From Strigamia acuminata (Eukaryota > Arthropoda > Chilopoda > Geophilomorpha > Linotaeniidae): a stretch of 64,000 nucleotides of DNA. The translations under genes and the position numbers were made by a program. Below the pieces are notes generated by a model that did not search any database, was not told the DNA's origin, and was given only the letters and a program-made list of their open reading frames with translations. The stretch is taken from NCBI GenBank assembly GCA_949358305.1, contig OX442315.1:28484427-28548426 (forward strand). Direction: 5' to 3'. Shown here piece by piece: positions 1 to 11,475 of this stretch (the stretch's first letter is position 1; each line of letters opens with the position of its first letter).

Positions 1-620
1 TCAAAAATGATCAAAAATGATCAAAAATGATCAAAAATGATCAAAAATGATCAAAAATGATCAAAAATGATCAAAAATGATCAAAAATGATCAAAAATGA
101 TCAAAAATGATCAAAAATGATCAAAAATGATCAAAAATGATCAAAAATGATCAAAAATGATCAAAAATGATCAAAAATGATCAAAAATGATCAAAAATGA
201 TCAAAAATGATCAAAAATGATCAAAAATGATCAAAAATGATCAAAAATGATCAAAAATGATCAAAAATGATCAAAAATGATCAAAAATGATCAAAAATGA
301 TCAAAAATGATCAAAAATGATCAAAAATGATCAAAAATGATCAAAAATGATCAAAAATGATCAAAAATGATCAAAAATGATCAAAAATGATCAAAAATGA
401 TCAAAAATGATCAAAAATGATCAAAAATGATCAAAAATGATCAAAAATGATCAAAAATGATCAAAAATGATCAAAAATGATCAAAAATGATCAAAAATGA
501 TCAAAAATGATCAAAAATGATCAAAAATGATCAAAAATGATCAAAAATGATCAAAAATGATCAAAAATGATCAAAAATGATCAAAAATGATCAAAAATGA
601 TCAAAAATGATCAAAAATGA
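1..620. repeat. Perfect 10-bp satellite (TCAAAAATGA)n
   Basis: Sixty-two consecutive copies of TCAAAAATGA with no mismatch fill the first 620 bases, and the array probably continues beyond the window edge. Every unit junction creates TGATCA. The perfect identity suggests recent expansion or active homogenisation, although an assembly fill-in cannot be excluded. Nothing coding is seen. Confidence 0.98.
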
Positions 621-2336
621 CTTTCAAATGACCTCCAAATGACCCAAAAAGACCTCCAAATGACCCCAAAATGACCCTCAAAATGACCTCCAAATGATCC
701 TAAATGATCTCCAAATGATCTTTAAATGATCCCCAAACAACCTTCAAACGACCCCCAAACTATCCCCAAACGACTTTCAAACAATCCCCAAACAACTCCC
801 AAACGACCTTCATGCAATCCCCAAACGACCTTTAAACAACCCCCAAACAACCTTTAAACAAACTTTAAACGACCCCCAAATGACCTTCAAATGAGTCCCA
901 AACAACCTTCAAATGACCTTTAAACAACCTCCAAACGACCCCCAAACAAACTTCAAACAACCTTCAAACAATCCCCAAACGACCTTCAAACAACCCTCAA
1001 ACAACTCCCAAACGATCCCCAAACAACCTTCAAACGACCCTCAAATAACCTTCAAACAACCCCCAAATGACTTCCAAACGACCTTCAAACAACCCCGAAC
1101 AAACTTTAAACAACTCCCAAACGACCCCCAAACAACCTTCTAACAACCTTCAAACGACCCCCAAATGACCTTCAAACAACCCCCAAACGACTTCCAAACT
1201 ACTATCAAATGACTCCAAACGACCCCCAAACAACCTTTAAACGACCCCCAAACAACCTTCAACAACCCCCAAACGACCCCCAATGACCCTTAAACGATCC
1301 CAAAAACAACTTTTAAATGATCTCCAAACGACCTTTAAACGATCCCCAAACAACCTTCAAACAACCTTTAAACGACCCTCAAACAACTCCCAAACGACCC
1401 TAAAAACGACCTAAAAATGACCCCCAAATGACCTTCAAACAACCTCCAAATGACTTCCAAACGACCCCAAACAAACTTTAAACGACTCCCAAACGACCCC
1501 CAAACAACCTTTAAACAACCTTCAACGACCCCCAAACAACCTTCAAATGACCTTAAAACGACCCTCAAAGGACCTTAAAACGCCCCAAATGACCTTCAAA
1601 CAACCCCCAAATGACTTCCAAAGGACCTTCAAATGACCCCAAACAAACTTTAAACGACTCCCAAACAACCACCAAACAACCTTTAAACAATCCCCAAACG
1701 ACCTTCAAACGACCCCCAAACGACCTTCAAACGACCCTCAAAGGACCTTCAAACGACCCCCAAAAAACCTGCAAACAACCTTCAACAACCTTCATACGAC
1801 CTTTAAACGACCTTCAAACGACCCTCAAAGGACCTTAAAACGCCCCAAATGACCTTCAAACAACGCCCAAATGACTTTTAAACGACCTTCTAATGACCCC
1901 AAACAAACTTTAAACGACCCCCAAACGACCTTCAAACGATTTTTATACGATCCCCAAACGACCTTCAAACAACCCCCAAACAACCTTCAAACGACCCTCA
2001 AAGGACCTTCAAACGACCCCCAAAAAACCTGCAAACAACCTTCAACAACCTTCATACGACCTTTAAACGACCTTCAAACGACCCTCAAACGACCTCCAAA
2101 TGACCTTCAAACAACCCCCAAATGACTTCCAAACGACCTTCAAATGACCCCAAACAAACTTTAAACAACTCCCAAACGACCTCCAAACAACCTTTAAACG
2201 ACCCCCAAACGACCTTCAAACGACCCTCAAAGGACCTTCAAACAACCCCCCAAACAACCTTCAAACGACCCCCAAATGATTCCCAAACAACCCCCAAACG
2301 ATCCCCAAATCATTCAAATGACCCCCAAATTTAGGT
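621..2336. repeat. Degenerate 10-11 bp minisatellite continuing the satellite
   Basis: The perfect array passes directly into a diverged tandem repeat with units such as CAAACGACCTT, CAAACAACCCC and CAAATGACCCC. The step from TCAAAAATGA through CTTCAAATGA and CCAAATGACC suggests common ancestry of the two parts. A longer-period duplicate is also visible: a stretch around 1735-1810 recurs almost unchanged around 1995-2070. Open frames rich in Q, T, N, K and P on the plus strand follow from the repeat having few stops; they are not genes. Confidence 0.93.
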
Positions 2337-2764
2337 GATCCATTGATTTGGGGGGCTGGTACTAAATTTTTAATCGGCCGTATTTAATAATTTAATCGAG
2401 TCCAATCAAAATAAAGAGATGACCAATGATGTCCATTGGATTCTGCACAAGGTCCAATGATAAATTTTGCTGGTCCATTGATTTGGGGGACTGACATCAA
2501 GTTGGTCCCCCAAGAGAAAAGTTGAAAATGTGATAGGAACTAAGTGAGTCCAATCAAAACAAATGACAGTTCCATTCAGTCCATTGAAAGGGCTATCTAA
2601 TCCAATAATTTTTTGTGTTTGGACATATATTTGGAGGGACCAACTTAACGAAGATCGATAATTCGTTATATCGCGATTCGTTATACAGAGTTTCTACTGT
2701 ATTACTATTGACCAATTTGATTTCTAAGGAGCTATACATACTAATTTAACTTTGTAAATATTAG
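2337..2764. other. Non-coding stretch before the first ACSBG exon
   Basis: No coding exon is seen. A short motif beginning TCCATTGATTTGGGGG occurs twice (about 2339 and 2470), both times followed by CTG, probably the remains of a dispersed repeat. The tail (2700-2764) serves as an intron 3' end, since the acceptor TATTAG immediately precedes the exon at 2765. The true first exon of that gene is not visible. Confidence 0.5.
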
Positions 2765-3214
2765 GTCCCGATTACATCATCCCTACAACTGAATACAGGA
2801 CTTCGATTCCCGATGGTGCTATTCGAATTGATGTGCCTCAGAACTGTGATCCTACATACTTACCAGAATCAGTAGTGTCACTTTTTCGTAGAGCAGTTAA
2901 AAACAGTCCGGAGAAGATTGCGATAACAACAAAAAGGAATGATAAATCAGTCAAATGGAGTTACTTACAGTATTTGAATGATGTTGAGACGGCTGCTAAA
3001 GGTTTTATAAAAGTAAATACCATAAATAAAGTACGCTTGAAACTGAAATTTAACAGAGTAGAAAGCTAGATTACAATAAGTCCGGATCTCAGAGAGAACC
3101 GGTCAATCTCACATTGATTACACCACTAAACAATTGTTTTTACCCTCTCGTTAAATTTTTACAAGAACAATAAGCATTTCCAATGAAAACAATTATTTCA
3201 ATGTTATTTTTTAA

Positions 3215-3836
3215 CACTAGAACGGCCAGACCGGTCATTTTGACCGGAAATGCTGTTTAAAACAGCAGCAGCAATAAACCCAATGGGTTTACGATGCTGC
3301 TAATTTGCGACTTTAGCTGATTTATGATGCTTTATATCATAAATCATCGAAAGTTGCATTTATCTTAAGAAATAATAAAAAAAAAGTGAATTGACCTAGA
3401 ACGGCCGAAACCGGTCAAAATAACCGGTTGAAATCACCTGAACAATACGTCCACCAAATTGCACTAAACGTGCACCAAACGTGCACAATACGTGCATACA
3501 ACGTTTTGGCATCAAACTGATTCAGTAACACGCGAAACATGCGAAGAAAATACCAAAACAAAATTGATGGTTTTTATAAAATCTGATAAAATTAAAAACG
3601 GAAATTTAATTTGATCAGGTTTTATAATAACCATCAATTTTTGTTTTGGTATTTTCTTCGCATATTTCGCGTGTTACTAAATCCATTTGATGTCAAAACG
3701 TTGTATGCCCGTATTGTGCACGTATTGTGAAAGTATTTTGCACATTTGGTGCACGTATTGTTCACGGAATTGAAAACCGGTCATTTTGACCGGTTTTGGC
3801 CGTTCTAGGTAGGCGGAAATTCCGGCCGTTCTAGTG
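3215..3836. mobile_element. piggyBac-like MITE in ACSBG intron
   Basis: The element is bounded by TTAA on both sides (3211-3214 and 3837-3840), the target duplication of piggyBac elements. The ends are inverted repeats starting CACTAGAACGGCC. A second CTAGAACGGCC lies internally at about 3397. The inner part is itself a long imperfect inverted repeat (about 3404-3800). No transposase is encoded, so it is non-autonomous. Confidence 0.8.
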
Positions 3837-4256
3837 TTAAAATAATACAATGATGTTAATTCTTTATTACTTTATAGCTTGGTCTTATACCTTTTCACGG
3901 TGTTTCAATTTTAAGTAACAATTCTCCTGAATGGGTAATATCTTATTTAGCAGCTATATTCTGTGGGTAAGTAATCTAACTTCTATTACAAAGTATTAAA
4001 CTTATATCTACGCATTTCATTTCCACTGCAATTATACAGCCTATAATTTAATATATTTCATTCTGCAGAGGCTTTGCTGTAGGAATATACACAACAAATT
4101 CGTCTGAAGCGTGTTACCATATACTCAATGATAGCTCTGCTAACATTCTTTTAGTGGAAAATGAACATCAATTGGAAAAAATTAAAGGCATACGACATAA
4201 ATTAGCGAATTTAAAGGCAATCGTCCTATTAAACGGGCAGCCAAATCAAGACAATA

Positions 4257-4803
4257 GTGAGTTTGCGGTTGCCAATTGTTCCTTATAATTATGAGTTACA
4301 AGCTCATAATTATAATTATAATTCCTTCCTGGATTAGGCACTTGCGGTACAACAAATATATTTTATAAATTATACTTATAAATACCATGTGAACAGTACA
4401 AATCCCTTGCATGTAATGGTAGAACAAATCCATATGCAAAAGAAAATGAAAATCTGTAGTTTTACTAATTTGACATTTTTCAGACATTAAATTGTCTTCC
4501 AGTTTATTTATTTGCTTACCTGGAATGATTTTAGTTGTTTCTATCCTTCGATGGCAGAAAGAAATTGTGATTAAGGCTGAATGTTGAAACAGGTCAGGCA
4601 GCCATTTTGAAATCCCATTAGCACCATCAGTGCCATTTGCAATAGTGGGAGGAGCCTCAAATAGTGTTAAGCGATCTGATTGGCTCCCTTATTTTACAAA
4701 ATAGTGTAAAAGTTGAGGAGTTACGTTATGTTAGAAACTCATTTTTATAATTATGAGCTTGTAACTCATAATTATAAGGAACAATTGGCAACCGCAAACT
4801 CAC
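4257..4803. mobile_element. MITE family A, copy 1, at the end of an ACSBG exon
   Basis: Terminal inverted repeats of about 60 bp begin GTGAGTTTGCGGTTGCC and contain a palindromic TTATAATTATGAG segment. TA flanks both ends (4255-4256 and 4804-4805), fitting a Tc1/mariner-type target. The interior matches the second copy at 4978-5499 closely. The first bases GTGAGT resemble a 5' splice site, and the left end falls inside the coding frame of ACSBG exon 3. No transposase is seen. Confidence 0.85.
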
Positions 4804-4977
4804 TATTAATGTTTGAAATATTTTATAGCACCTACAAGAAGTTGGTATGAAAATAAAACATTCTTTCACAATAAAAGGTATTTTTTTATTGCATGGCAAT
4901 TAAATTTATATTTAATTAGTGACTACTGTCAAAAATCAAAAAAAAAAATTAAAATAAAAAACAAATTGCAAACAATA

Positions 4978-5499
4978 GTGAGTTTGCGGTTGCCAATTGT
5001 TCCTTATAATTATGAGTTACAAGCTCATAATTATAATTATAATTCCTTCTTGAAATAGGCACTTGCGGTACAATAAATATATTTTATAAATTATACTTAT
5101 AAATACCATGTAATGGTAGAACAAATCCCAAAGCAAAAGAAAATGAAAATCTGTAGTTTTACTAATTTGACAGTTTTCAGACATGAAACTGTCTTCCAGT
5201 TTATTTATTTGTTACCTGGAATGATTTTAGTTGTTTCTATCCTTCGATGGCAGAAAGAAATTGTGATTGAGGCTGATTGTTGAAACAGGTCAGGCAGCCA
5301 TTTTGAATTCCCATTAGCACCATCAGCGCCATTTGCAATAGTGGGAGGAGCTTCAAATAGTGTTAAGCAATCTGATTGGCTCCCTTATTTTACAAAATAG
5401 TGTAAAAGTTGAGGAGTTACGTTATGTTATAAGTCCATTTTTATAATTATGAGCTTGTAACTCATAATTATAAGGAACAATTGGCAACCGCAAACTCAC
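4978..5499. mobile_element. MITE family A, copy 2
   Basis: Same terminal inverted repeats and interior as the copy at 4257-4803, in the same orientation about 170 bp downstream, again flanked by TA (4976-4977 and 5500-5501). It lies in the next intron stretch of the ACSBG copy. The nearly identical interiors point to recent activity of the family. Confidence 0.85.
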
Positions 5500-6028
5500 T
5501 AATGTTATTTCAGTACGATTTATAATATTACAAAGTAAAAAAAAAAAATTACTAAAAAAACTCTTACCTTTGAACCAACCAGTGGCAAGAATTGCTTCAA
5601 ATTGGCAAATCCTTAGATGATGAAGTTTTGGAGAAACGCATTAAAGGACTAGCAGTTAACCAATGTTGCAGTCTCATTTACACGGTATTGGATAAATAAC
5701 CTACAATAATGAGTTTTATAAAATAAGTAATTGTTTTCTTTTTTCAGTCCGGAACAACTGGAAATCCAAAAGGAGTAATGCTGTCGCACGATAATGTAAA
5801 ACCTTTTAAAAAACATATAGTGCAATGTACTCTGTGGTCAGGACATAGCACTGTCCGGACAGGTTTGATGGCTCCCAATCCCAACCAATACCCTGCAGTA
5901 TTAAATTCGACAAAAATTTAAATTGTGAGATGGGGAAAAACAATTCGATGCCAGAGAATCAGTATTTTATGGCAAATTGTGTAATTTTTAAATACTTTAA
6001 TCTAGACATGTCCAAACTAGAGAGTAGT

Positions 6029-6517
6029 ACCTTGTTTACACCAAGGTTTTGGATCTCATTCGAAGCTGCGGATATAGATCCATGATCGGTGTAAACACTG
6101 ACCTGTTCACGGATCTAATTCCGTGTGCCCACAACTCGGTTCGGCAATTGGATCCGGATTGGAAACAGACTGTGCAGGCACAAGTCTGTAGCTATCCATT
6201 GTTCGCACAATTCGATAACAAAATCCAAAAACCGTTTCATGTATTTGTACATTTAGATTTGAGTATTAGCATATTTAAAAAATAAATTTAAAAAATAAAT
6301 TAATAACAATGAAAATGAATAAATTCGAATCATGTTGGCAGCTGGTGTGGCGAGGTGTTCCTAAAACCTGTTGCTACTATAACCCAGTTTTGTTTGATTG
6401 AATCAACTTTTTTGTGTGAACACAACATCATCTGGGTGAATATTGGAAATTGGTTCAGCTGGATCTGATGGGGTGGATCAGATCCAGCCAAACTACATCC
6501 GTTGGTGTAAACAAGGT
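6029..6517. mobile_element. Putative MITE with ACCTTGTTTACACCAA ends
   Basis: A 16-bp perfect inverted repeat, ACCTTGTTTACACCAA, closes a segment of about 489 bp inside an ACSBG intron. Internal palindromes such as GGATCTGAT/ATCAGATCC are present. No clear target duplication could be recognised, so the exact ends are uncertain. Open frames within it are short and unrelated to known proteins. Confidence 0.6.
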
Positions 6518-6874
6518 TCTGCAGACCAAAGAACTTTCTAGGTCTCGTCCTACGTCCGGACCACACAGAATACTGTATACTGTAGCTATACGTAGTAAAT
6601 TCTATAAATAATTAAAATATCTCAGGTCATTAGCATGGTAAAGTCAAACAATTACGAAATATGGCACTTTCCTAAGTTTGGAAGATTTCTCTCTTATTTA
6701 CCACTGAGTCACATAATGGCAATGGTAGGTAAAAATGAGACATGTACGGCAACTACATTTGAAATAATATATTTAATCAAATTTTTCAGACTACAGATAT
6801 TTTATTGGCCATTTTGACTGAATCAACTGTTAATTTTGCCAGACCAAATGCACTTAAGGTATAACTCTTGCTAT

Positions 6875-7464
6875 TAGACCTGTGCGCCGAAGTCGGCTTA
6901 GCCGATCCGGCTCGGCGGCTGGTCGGCTCGACCCCAGCCGCCGCCGCCGTCTGGCGATAAATTTCTAGCCGCCGCCGCCGGTGATTAGTCCGGCTTGAAT
7001 CGGCTTGGAATTTTTTCTTTCTTTTTTTTTTAATTTCATTTCATTTAATTTTAGACCAAAAAATTAAATTTAAAAAAACCAATTTTAGGCCAAAATATAC
7101 AATTTTAGCCCAAAATGTACAATTTTAGGCCAAAATGTACAATTTTAGGCCAAAATGTACAATTTTAGGCCAAAATGTACAATTTTAGGCCAAAATGTAC
7201 AATTTTAGGCCAAAATGTACAATTTTAGGCCAAAATGTACAATTTTAGGCCAAAATGTACAGTTTTAGCCCAAATTATTCAATTTTAACCCGAAAAATAT
7301 CGGCTTAGCCGATCAGCTGGCTGGCCGCCGCCGATACCGTACGTCATCGGCTGAGCCGCCAGCCGCCGGCTCCTACGAACGAAGCCGATCCGAGCCGCCG
7401 CCATCTCGTGGCGATTAGCCGAGACAAGCCGCCGCCGACAAATTGGGCTCGGCGCACAGGTCTA
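6875..7464. mobile_element. hAT-type MITE containing a 20-bp tandem repeat
   Basis: Terminal inverted repeats TAGACCTGTGCGCCGA are flanked by the 8-bp duplication CTTGCTAT (6867-6874 and 7465-7472), the hAT hallmark. The subterminal parts are G+C-rich with repeated GCCGCCGCC. The core (about 7080-7270) is a tandem array of some ten copies of a 20-bp unit reading CAATTTTAGGCCAAAATGTA. It sits in the ACSBG intron just before the exon whose acceptor cannot be placed in frame. No transposase. Confidence 0.9.
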
Positions 7465-8858
7465 CTTGCTATCCAGTTTAATCTGATTTAACAATTTCAA
7501 GGCTTAAAACATTAAAGAGATATAACTGAAGATTTGATCGAATATAAGCCCACGTTTTTCGCGGGAGTTCCACGCATATTTGAAAAATTTAAAGTTAAAA
7601 TGGAAGTAATGGAAACTTATTTAAGCCCCGAGAAAAAACATCAGATAGCGTCAGCTCGTAACCAAAAAGACTCAGCTACGATTTTTAACGATTTGAAAAC
7701 AGCAATGGGATTTGATAAAACTCAACTTTTTATGAGCGCAGGCGCACCAATTTCAATTAACGTACTCGAATTCTTTCAAAGTTATGGCATCACCATATTA
7801 GAAGCATACGGACTCAGTGAATCAAGTGGTAAATTATTCTCAATGAATTAAATTTATACTATTAGTAATAACTCACATTTAGGTGCTCATATATCAAATG
7901 CCCAAGAGTATAATCGTTTGGGTAGTATTGGAAATATTGATAATTTGAAAAACTTTGAAATAAAAATTTTAAATCCAGACAGTGATGGTTCAGGCGAGGT
8001 ATAACAATTAACCGATTCTTTGCTTGACTAGGGTATCGAAAATTTATGTATTTAGATTATGTTGAGTGGCCGAAATATATTCATGGGTTATTTGAACTTG
8101 GAACAACAAACTACCGAGACTTTAGACGAGGGTACTTGGTTTCACACCGGAGACATTGGAAAAATTGACAAAGATGGTTTCGTCTTTATTACAGGACGCA
8201 TCAAAGGTGTATTTTTAATATTTACCCACATAAAATCAATTAAGTACAAATATTTGTTTCAGAATTGATAATTACGGCAGGAGGAGAAAACATTGCGCCT
8301 ATACTTATAGAGGATCATGTTAAAAAACTGCTTCCGGTGCTTAGCAATTGCATGCTCATTGGCGATAAACGAAAATACCTGACTATGTTGCTCACTTTAA
8401 ATGTATCGACGACAACGATTACTTTTACTAGTTTCATCAATTTAATCTTTTTAATTTTTTATTTCAAAGACCAAAGTAAACTCAGATACAATGGAGCCAA
8501 TTGACGAGCTGAATGTGACTGCCGTTGAGTGGTGTAACTCAGTGGGCAGTACAGCTAAACGCGTATCAGAAATTTTGCACTCCAAAGATCCGAAAGTGAT
8601 GGCTGCAATCCAAAGAGGAATCGACGAATACAATGAAAAGTTTGCAATATCGAGAGCTCAAAAAATTCAAAAGTGGACAATTTTATCGCAAGATTTTTGT
8701 AGTCATAACGGCACTCTTGGTACACAACGTAACACAACTGGAATGAATAAAAATGATTTTCTCAAAACAATATACTTTCAGGTCCCACTTCGAAACTGAA
8801 ACGCCCAGTTGCTATTAATAAATATGCTGACATCATAGAAGCTATGTATTCATCATAA

Positions 8859-10179
8859 ATTGCTAAATCAAAAATTGCTATTAATTACTGAATTGAATAA
8901 ATTCCACGCTACTGTAATTCCCAAACGTAAGCTAGTGGCTACAAAGATTTTAACAAAAATGATGTGCACACTTATACTAAACAAGATTAGAGGAAAACAC
9001 CAATAAACATTGTCAAAAACAAGAACAAATAGTAGTTATTATTGAAGTTGTAACACTACCAGAACAAAATGCAAGAACTAAAATATAATAATAATAATCT
9101 GTATCCAAAAAAGATGTCAACATTTCCAATTTGGCTAAAAAAGAACAAAAAAAGATTGCCCGATTGAGTCAAAAAAGGTGGAAAACGACTTAATTGGGTA
9201 AGACAACGTAGCCAAGTGCAACAGAAAATCTGCTGTTTTGTTTTAGTAAATATACTATACTTAGAGTGTCCGCACTCCATCTCCATTTTGTTAAATTATG
9301 ATGCTGGTCCAACCATCAGCGCCCCCTATGTAAAAACTGTAATAAAATCACTTATGTTAATTTCACACACTCAACATGCTGCTTCGTGACTCGATCCTTT
9401 TACATCAAGGCAAATTATAAACATTAACTGCAAGAAGACACATTAATACTCTAGTTGCAGTCAAAAAGGCACTTTACAATCTGTAGTCCCATTGGTCAAG
9501 CCAGTTTACTGGTGTAGTGATCCGGAAAAGTAGACCCAAACACCAGAATTGCATTACAATGTACAGACATTGTAATTGATTGCCTAGGCAACAGCCTAAA
9601 ATTCAAACTTCCAGACAAAGTAACCAATAAACATACTTAACAAACATGAGTTTAACATTTTTATATGCATAAAACTGCATTTCAATGATGGAAATAACAT
9701 TTTTTAATAAGAAAAATCAAAATAAAATTAACCTTCATTTATTATTTCTATTATTTTCCCCCATTCACAGACAATAACTTTGGCAAATGAGAAACTGAGA
9801 GAACATCAAGTTTCAATGTTTGATTCATTAAAACTTGCAAAAATTGAAAAATTGAAAAATTGAAAAATTGAAAAAATTAAAAAATTGAAAAATTGAAAAA
9901 ATTAAAAAATTGAAAAATTGAAAAAAAAATTGAAAAATTGAAAAATTCTCTGTTTGATTTCCGGTTAAATAACTACAAATGCACAATCAAACGTTTTATT
10001 ATTATATAACACAGATGTTCTCCATTCATTCATGACTTATTTTATTTTCTAGTTGACTTCACCCCACGAATGATTTCAACTCACCAATACGGGTAACATA
10101 CATTGAGAATATGTGTTCCGGCTCTTTTTGCTGTTAATTTTGAGAGTGGTTGTTAAATATTTTCTTTAATTCCGTTAGC
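8859..10179. other. Intergenic DNA between the ACSBG copies
   Basis: A polyadenylation-like AATAAA lies about 40 bases after the upstream gene's stop. Around 9840-9945 there is a simple repeat of AAAAATTG units. From about 9950 the sequence is homologous to 11250-11475, the region before the functional first exon of the downstream gene, so this is a duplicated promoter-proximal segment. No coding exon is visible. Confidence 0.6.
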
Positions 10180-10250
10180 AACAATAAAACCTATTCAAGC
10201 CCTCATCGATGCTCCATTTTCTGATGCCTATGAACTTCCTCATCAACTGG
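10180..10250 (+). pseudogene. Duplicate first exon of ACSBG, lacking ATG
   Basis: This exon encodes PIQALIDAPFSDAYELPHQL followed by a 5' splice site at 10251 and matches the exon at 11476-11551. Roughly 200 bp upstream of both exons are also alike, so a promoter-plus-exon unit has been duplicated. Where the second copy has an ATG, this one reads ACA ATA AAA and is 6 bp shorter. It could be the only remnant of a third gene copy, or an alternative exon served by an upstream start. Non-function is inferred from the missing ATG. Confidence 0.65.
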
Positions 10251-10421
10251 GTTAGTAATCAAATTATCAGATTTTAATTAGCATAATAATTACACGAAAT
10301 CCATCCTAACGTATGCAGATAATGATACAATTATTGATTAAAGTAGTTTCTCCTGATTTCATTATAACATTCTTCAAGTTTAAAAAATTACAGTGGTCCA
10401 GCAGAATGTCTGCTTATTTAA

Positions 10422-10768
10422 GCCTGGCTTACACTTGCATATACACTGCGGATACGTCACTTCCTGTAAAATGCAGTTTTTCTGTAGATTTTCAAAATAG
10501 AAATATTTTCTATTATTCCGCAAGTTCCGCAGTGAATTATTGTCATTCCATCACTGTCAAAACAAAATTGTCCTTTCAACTGTCAAACCGCAGCTGCAAC
10601 AATTCCATATTTGATGCCATATTTGATTATGGAATTGTGGGATTGTTTGGCAAAAAAACTGCTAGAGATTCGCGATATAGGTGGGAACTCCCTACATGTA
10701 TTATTGCAAAATTGACGTTTACTTTCAGCTGCATATCCACAGCGTATACGCAAGTGTGAACCAGGTTT
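10422..10768. mobile_element. MITE with GCCTGGCTTACACTTGC ends
   Basis: Imperfect inverted repeats (GCCTGGCTTACACTTGCATATAC against GTATACGCAAGTGTGAACCAGG) enclose about 347 bp between the two ACSBG first exons. A related segment in the opposite orientation lies at about 12300-12540, sharing the Nterminal-to-core stretches around TTTGGCAAAAAAC and GGAATAATAGAAAATATT. The 148-codon open frame across it follows from base composition. Exact boundaries are approximate. Confidence 0.55.
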
Positions 10769-11475
10769 TAGATGAAGTTGCGGAAAATATGGGTGTGGGT
10801 GTGTTGTTGTTGGATATGTCCAAATTGAAGACGCAAACTACCTAATATGATCCGTGTTATTCCGTTGTTGGTGTAAGCAATTAAGTTGTTTGAAATGAAC
10901 TATAATGTGTTATCCAAGAAGGTGTTGCACACTACACTATAGGCATTTTTTGTTGCTGATTATTGCCTCTCTTCTTCCTTTCTTTTTTTTTTACATTTTT
11001 TTTTGTGCTGACAACAGATGGCTTTCAGATGCAATTGTTTGAGTTTTACAGATTGTCGCTATTTCCACGCTTTCTACGTCAAATTTCCGTTCATTGTCGT
11101 CAGTCTTTTGTAACTTAAGTAAATGAGAAACTGCAGAAATTGCATAAGTTTTTTTTTTATATATATTTCTTTCAAAATTTTTTTTATCCTGAGCACCTAT
11201 AAAATACAATAATGAACTATGCTCAAACTCTGCAAAACTTGATGTTTTGAATTTCCTGTTCCGTGACTACAAGTGCACAATCAGATGTATTATTATTATA
11301 ATAACACACAGATGTTCCCCATTCATTCGCGGAATACTATATTTTCAACTTAACGTCAGACAACGAACGATTTTTACTCACCAATACGGATAAAATACGT
11401 TTACAATATATCTTCCAGCTTTTTCCTGTTTCTTTTTAGAGTGGTCTCTAAATATTTTCTTTGACTCCGATAGCA

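Larger units (their letters stand above)
2765..8858 (+). pseudogene. ACSBG-type long-chain acyl-CoA synthetase, upstream copy, probably broken
   Basis: Exons by eye: 2765-3012, 3878-3966, 4069-~4255, 5583-5684, 5748-5795, 6626-6724, 6790-6858, ~7519-7828, 7883-7998, 8056-8206, 8263-8402, 8470-8719, 8782-8858. The product would activate long-chain fatty acids to acyl-CoA (bubblegum/ACSBG branch of the AMP-forming family). Visible motifs are the ATP loop SGTTGNPKG, YLPLSH, GVPRIFEKF, AYGLSES, WFHTGDIG, ITGR, GGENIAP and the C-terminal KRPVAINKYA. Many exon lengths equal those of the next gene (89, 102, 48, 69, 151, 140 and 250 nt). Two junctions fail: a MITE sits at the end of exon 3 (4257-4803), and no acceptor before 7531 restores frame with the preceding exon. 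No first exon is seen, because a satellite lies upstream. Family assignment is firm; loss of function is inferred. An unseen microexon or an assembly error could rescue it. Confidence 0.75.

Noticed and set aside
913-2334. Several plus-strand open frames rich in Q, T, N, K and P (70-84 codons)
   Set aside because: They are translations of the degenerate minisatellite; the same motif repeats in register and no start, splice site or domain supports a gene.
10313-10759. 148-codon plus-strand open frame
   Set aside because: It lies almost entirely within a MITE with inverted ends and has no similarity to known proteins.
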